Shown piece after piece: positions 41,663 to 41,821 of a stretch of DNA of 41,821 nucleotides; the stretch's first letter is position 1; each line of letters starts with the position of its first letter. The position numbers were made by a program, and so were the translations under genes. The stretch is from Clostridiaceae bacterium (GTDB taxonomy: Bacteria > Bacillota > Clostridia > DSM-8532). Under the pieces are notes generated by a model. The model made no database searches, was not told the origin of the DNA, and worked only from the letters and a program-made list of their open reading frames with translations. The stretch is taken from NCBI GenBank assembly GCA_012719545.1, contig JAAYAD010000036.1:1-41821 (forward strand), given 5' to 3'.

Positions 41663-41681
41663 GGTTCCCAGGAAGGGAACC
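41663..41681 (+). other. Hairpin with AGGAA loop after rnjA
   Basis: GGTTCCC (41663-41669) and GGGAACC (41675-41681) form a perfect 7-bp stem with an AGGAA loop. A GGA loop of this kind is the RNA shape CsrA binds, although a chance hairpin is as likely. Confidence 0.45.
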
Positions 41682-41694
41682 TCAGACTGAAGAC

Positions 41695-41722
41695 AAAGCT
41701 CACTGAAAAGTGGGCTTTTTTT
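41695..41722 (+). terminator. Terminator of rnjA
   Basis: AAAGCTCACT (41695-41704) and AGTGGGCTTT (41709-41718) pair over 10 bp with one G-U and a 4-nt GAAA loop, followed by TTTT. Confidence 0.85.
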
Positions 41723-41754
41723 ATCTAAAAGAGTAGTTAAGGACATAACAATCA

Positions 41755-41763
41755 TGGTATAAT
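41755..41763 (+). promoter_or_regulatory. Extended -10 promoter of the next gene
   Basis: TGGTATAAT is a perfect extended -10 element, without a clear -35. A small hairpin CATGA/TCATG (41771-41785) lies just downstream. Confidence 0.5.
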
Positions 41764-41809
41764 ATAAATACATGAAACGCTCATGTAATAAGGATTTCAA
41801 GGTGATTAT

Positions 41810-41821
41810 GTGCTAAATAAA
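41810..41821 (+). CDS. First codons of the next gene, cut by the window edge
   Basis: GTG CTA AAT AAA (MLNK) starts at 41810 with AAGGTGAT (41799-41806) as ribosome binding site. The ATG two bases earlier (41808) meets a stop after one further codon. Nothing can be said about the product. Confidence 0.4.

Noticed and set aside
41682..41690. TCAGACTG after rnjA as a second end of the palindromic element
   Set aside because: Only eight bases match the 14-bp terminal repeat, no partner repeat is nearby, and it lies between two hairpins of the rnjA 3' region.
1..41821. tRNA, rRNA, CRISPR arrays, prophage or toxin-antitoxin modules
   Set aside because: No tRNA-like CCA-ended cloverleaf, rRNA stretch, regularly spaced repeat array or phage structural gene was seen on either strand.

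Overview
The window looks like chromosomal DNA of a low-GC, anaerobic, spore-forming member of the Clostridia. The signs are strong AGGAGG-type ribosome binding sites with some GTG and TTG starts, a Spo0E-type protein, MurT/GatD, RNase J, an S-layer-homology (SLH) anchored GH18 enzyme, an NADH-linked trimeric [FeFe] hydrogenase with a Rex-type operator, and alpha-glucan phosphorylase. A cellulolytic or saccharolytic Ruminiclostridium/Acetivibrio-like host would fit, but the genus is inference.

Layout. 1-1.5 kb: start of a leftward gene cut by the window edge, then a complete ISL3-type insertion sequence. 1.5-5.7 kb (minus): a DacF-like protein whose three penicillin-binding motifs are all altered, and a glycogen/alpha-glucan phosphorylase. 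5.7-9.7 kb (plus): a long, apparently structured leader before a DivIVA-like coiled-coil gene, an Lrp/AsnC regulator translationally coupled to an aminotransferase, a tiny Spo0E-like gene on the minus strand, and fabI. 9.8-14.5 kb: a four-gene ABC export cluster of the Gld type (ATPase, ABC-2 permease, GldG-like protein, DUF4340 protein) behind an attenuator-like pair of hairpins. 14.6-16.1 kb: a polytopic GT39-like glycosyltransferase.

16.1-21.4 kb is the metabolic centrepiece: promoter, Rex operator and five genes (NuoE-like subunit, GHKL ATPase, thioredoxin-like [2Fe-2S] protein, HydB, HydA) closed by a strong terminator. Codon use here (many CGT/CGC Arg codons), as in asnS and fba, looks like that of highly expressed genes. 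21.4-27.2 kb: AEC transporter, metF, ECF S component, HD-domain protein, SLH-anchored GH18 glycosidase, DUF2007 protein. 27.4-32.4 kb: asnS converging on nagA, gatD and murT. 32.5-37.6 kb: polA, a 264-bp palindromic MITE-like element, coaE, an unknown small gene, class II aldolase. 37.6-41.8 kb: a small membrane ORF, a CCA-adding/poly(A) polymerase family gene (minus), a roughly 380-nt unannotated run of nested hairpins ending in a terminator, rnjA, and the first codons of a next gene.

How the genes work together: glycogen phosphorylase, aldolase and the NADH-linked hydrogenase fit a fermentative carbon and electron flow in which NADH and reduced ferredoxin are disposed of as H2 under redox (Rex) control. 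nagA, murT/gatD, the DacF-like protein and the SLH-GH18 enzyme concern cell-wall recycling and modification. polA/coaE, asnS, cca and rnjA are housekeeping. The points most worth following up are the structured region upstream of rnjA, the palindromic element between polA and coaE, the structured leader of the DivIVA-like gene, the degenerate DacF-like protein, and the GHKL ATPase inside the hydrogenase operon.
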